Of a stretch of 7,625 nt of DNA, positions 6,197 to 7,625 are shown in pieces (the first letter of the stretch is position 1; each line of letters begins with the position of its first letter). Source of the DNA: Draconibacterium orientale (lineage in GTDB: Bacteria > Bacteroidota > Bacteroidia > Bacteroidales > JAADGE01). The position numbers and the translations under genes were made by a program. The notes under the pieces are model-generated. The model was not told the DNA's origin, searched no databases, and saw nothing but the letters and a program-made list of their open reading frames with translations. The DNA lies in the NCBI GenBank assembly GCA_020718265.1, contig DYSM01000098.1, positions 1,696 through 9,320 on the forward strand, in the 5' to 3' direction.

Positions 6197-6787
6197 TTAA
6201 CCGTTGGTTTTTCCGTTTTTCTTTCCGTTATTGGTTTTATCTTCGGTTTTTCCGTCGGTTTTATTATCGGGCGTATTATCCGTTTCATCGCCAACTTTTT
6301 CCGTTCCATTCGGGGCATTTGTCGGAGTTTCGTCTTCTTCCGTTTTTTTATCGGTGTTTGATACTTCTGCCTTTAAATCAGAGTCTTGCGGAGGTTTTGG
6401 CAACATACGGTGAACTACGCGTACCTCATTTTCATTCATTTTCCAATCTACCGGAACTGTTCCTGAATTTGCCTCGTAAGCCATAAATGCGTATCTGCGA
6501 GCCACATACGAATTTTTAACGGCTTCTTTCATATTGTTCGCCTTAAAAAGCTCTATCGCATTCACTTGTTTTACTTGGGCTTTGTGAAGATAGCCTGTGT
6601 ACACCTTGTTGGTTTTCACAGTTTTATGAGTTTTTACAATGATGTCGCCTGTTCTGTTTATGAACATTGCCGCACCTTTCCCTGTAGTTTTTGAATCACC
6701 TCCTTTGCCGTCTTGACCTTTTTGTGCTGTTGCCAAAAATGTTGCAAAAGCGAACAAAATGCTTAAAAATAGATATTTTGCGTTCAT
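6197..6787 (-). CDS. Small secreted protein with low-complexity hydrophilic tail, function unknown
   Basis: A 196-residue protein I do not recognise. MNAKYLFLSILFAFATFLATAQ is a signal peptide, with likely cleavage after Ala21. After a Gly/Lys-rich linker comes a compact region (about 40-135) with a beta-like part (MFINRTGDIIVKTHK, 41-55) and a helical part (AIELFKANNMKEAVKNSYVA, 77-96, then RRYAFMAYEAN), ending in NENEVRVVHRMLPKPP. From about 137 to the end the protein is low complexity, rich in K, T, D, E, N and G (for example DNKTDGKTEDKTNNGKKNGK, 174-193), surely disordered. The gene starts 43 bases after the stop of the coiled-coil gene, with no terminator between and no TAnnTTTG box of its own, so the two are probably cotranscribed. 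A strong terminator follows. There is no lipobox or membrane helix beyond the signal, so a periplasmic or exported location is expected. Confidence 0.75.
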   Translation of the reverse strand: MNAKYLFLSILFAFATFLATAQKGQDGKGGDSKTTGKGAAMFINRTGDIIVKTHKTVKTNKVYTGYLHKAQVKQVNAIELFKANNMKEAVKNSYVARRYAFMAYEANSGTVPVDWKMNENEVRVVHRMLPKPPQDSDLKAEVSNTDKKTEEDETPTNAPNGTEKVGDETDNTPDNKTDGKTEDKTNNGKKNGKTNG

Positions 6788-6830
6788 GCTTATGGATTTT
6801 TTTAAAAAACGAAACTTTGACTAAATTATT

Positions 6831-7511
6831 TTAGTTTATCCCTTTTATGATGTCATCAAGCTCGCTTTTAAAGGCGTCGGAAGTATCAAAATTGTCGGTT
6901 GTTTGCGAACCATATTTGCCTGCAAGTTGGTCTAATTGAGTCATATACTCCGATTTCATTTCAAATTCGCGTTGCAATTCTTTCAATTTGTCAGCATCCG
7001 AAACCGCGTCCACATAAATGCCTGAATCGCTGTCCAATTTGCCCAAACGCTCTTGATGTTTGCTCAAATTGTCGTTTGATGCTTTTTGACGGTCTAAACC
7101 TTTCAATTTCAGTTTTGTAGCTTCGTATTCGACTATCAATTTGTCGTAAAGTTTCAATTTCGATTCGCGCAAACCGATTTGTGCCATGTATCCGGCTACG
7201 ATTTTTGAGCATTGTTCGGCTTTTTCCGGTGCAACTTTGTCGGCATTTTCAGCTTTAATTTGGTCGAATGTTGCAAGGGCTTTATCCTTGTATTGCTCTC
7301 TGTAATAGGTCAAATGCCCGTTTGGGAATACGTGTGCGTAAGTGTCCACAATCGCTTCCGCAGCCCACGAACGTATATTTGAAATTTCGCGTTCTGCCTC
7401 TTTACGCTCGGTTTTCGCTTTTTGTAAAGCTTCGTTTACTTTGAGTTCTAAGCTATTGTTTTCGAGCTGATTATCTTCTTGTTCGTCTTTTTTAAACGGA
7501 TTCCATCCCAT
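6831..7511 (-). CDS. Cytoplasmic coiled-coil protein, function unknown
   Basis: A 226-residue hydrophilic protein without signal peptide or membrane segment. It opens with MGWNPFKKDEQED, then a charged helix (about 20-60, LELKVNEALQKAKTERKEAE), a short conserved-looking insert with aromatic residues (YAHVFPNGHLTYYREQY, 58-74), and long helices likely to form coiled coils (about 75-160 and 171-197). It ends in an acidic tail with a short helix (FKSELDDIIKGI, 214-225). The arrangement recalls PspA-like or other small helical scaffold proteins of Bacteroidota, but I cannot assign a family. The ATG at 7511 is chosen because a -7 box (7536-7543) lies just upstream; a longer reading from a TTG at 7556 would cross that box. 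It is the first gene of a probable two-gene operon with the secreted protein at 6197-6787. Confidence 0.75.
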   Translation of the reverse strand: MGWNPFKKDEQEDNQLENNSLELKVNEALQKAKTERKEAEREISNIRSWAAEAIVDTYAHVFPNGHLTYYREQYKDKALATFDQIKAENADKVAPEKAEQCSKIVAGYMAQIGLRESKLKLYDKLIVEYEATKLKLKGLDRQKASNDNLSKHQERLGKLDSDSGIYVDAVSDADKLKELQREFEMKSEYMTQLDQLAGKYGSQTTDNFDTSDAFKSELDDIIKGIN

Positions 7512-7535
7512 GATTCTAATTTTTTTAAGGTTTCC

Positions 7536-7543
7536 CAAACTTA
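7536..7543 (-). promoter_or_regulatory. -7 box (TAAGTTTG) of the coiled-coil gene
   Basis: TAAGTTTG is an exact TAnnTTTG match on the minus strand, 24 bases before the ATG at 7511, giving a leader of about 18 nt. A TTG occurs only 10 bases further upstream, too close for a normal -33 element, so support rests on the -7 box and its position. Confidence 0.45.
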
Positions 7544-7625
7544 TGAAAAAAAACAATAAGTTTGATAAAAATATGACTAAAATTCGTTGTTTATGCTCAA
7601 AAAGGCAATTTTGGCTTGATTTTTA

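Noticed and set aside
6124..6318. 65-residue extension of the YD-repeat protein upstream of its signal peptide
   Set aside because: It overlaps the terminator and the low-complexity tail of the upstream gene in another frame, and it would bury the signal peptide.
6080..6486. Plus-strand frames rich in Phe, Arg and Tyr
   Set aside because: They are the complement of the Lys/Thr/Asn-rich tail and the adjoining terminator; the composition is an artefact of the repeats.
7512..7556. TTG start extending the coiled-coil protein
   Set aside because: The extension covers the TAAGTTTG box; the ATG at 7511 fits a short leader.

Overview
The window looks like a chromosomal segment from a member of the Bacteroidota or a close relative. 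It is AT-rich, the start codons lack Shine-Dalgarno sequences, several genes are preceded by the Bacteroidota-type -7 box TAnnTTTG, and signal peptides end in the typical AQ. There are seven genes. I see no tRNA, rRNA, CRISPR array or insertion sequence.

Left part (1-1921, minus strand): an etfB-etfA operon encodes both subunits of an electron transfer flavoprotein. It starts from a good TAnnTTTG promoter whose -7 box lies in a perfect inverted repeat, and it ends at a long hairpin with a GCAA tetraloop near the left edge.

Centre (2054-4708, plus strand): a divergently transcribed single gene encodes an 884-residue PLP enzyme of the tryptophanase / tyrosine phenol-lyase family, followed by a strong intrinsic terminator. 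It is about twice the family length because it holds two complete family folds in tandem. The halves have decayed in complementary ways. The C-terminal half keeps the PLP lysine and the residues that bind PLP and substrate within one subunit, but has lost the catalytic tyrosine (now Pro) and the Met/Tyr/Arg loop. The N-terminal half has lost the lysine pair but kept that tyrosine and loop. In the ordinary homotetrameric enzymes these are residues I recall as being lent across the dimer interface. The simplest reading is one chain that folds as its own dimer with a single composite active site. This is the most interesting object in the window.

Right part (4893-7625): a short plus-strand gene for a SiaC-family (DUF1987) protein has a textbook TTG-N20-TAnnTTTG promoter. 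It converges, with only 16 bp between stop codons, on three minus-strand genes. In transcription order these are a cytoplasmic coiled-coil protein, a small secreted protein with a low-complexity K/T/D/N/G tail, and a secreted protein with YD-like repeats. A terminator separates the last two, and the probable promoter of the repeat-protein gene sits in that terminator's loop.

The etf genes and the lyase could both serve amino-acid fermentation, but nothing beyond adjacency ties them together. The stretch between the lyase terminator and the siaC-like promoter (4762-4892) is AT-rich and shows no recognisable feature. The last 114 bases hold only the probable promoter of the coiled-coil gene.
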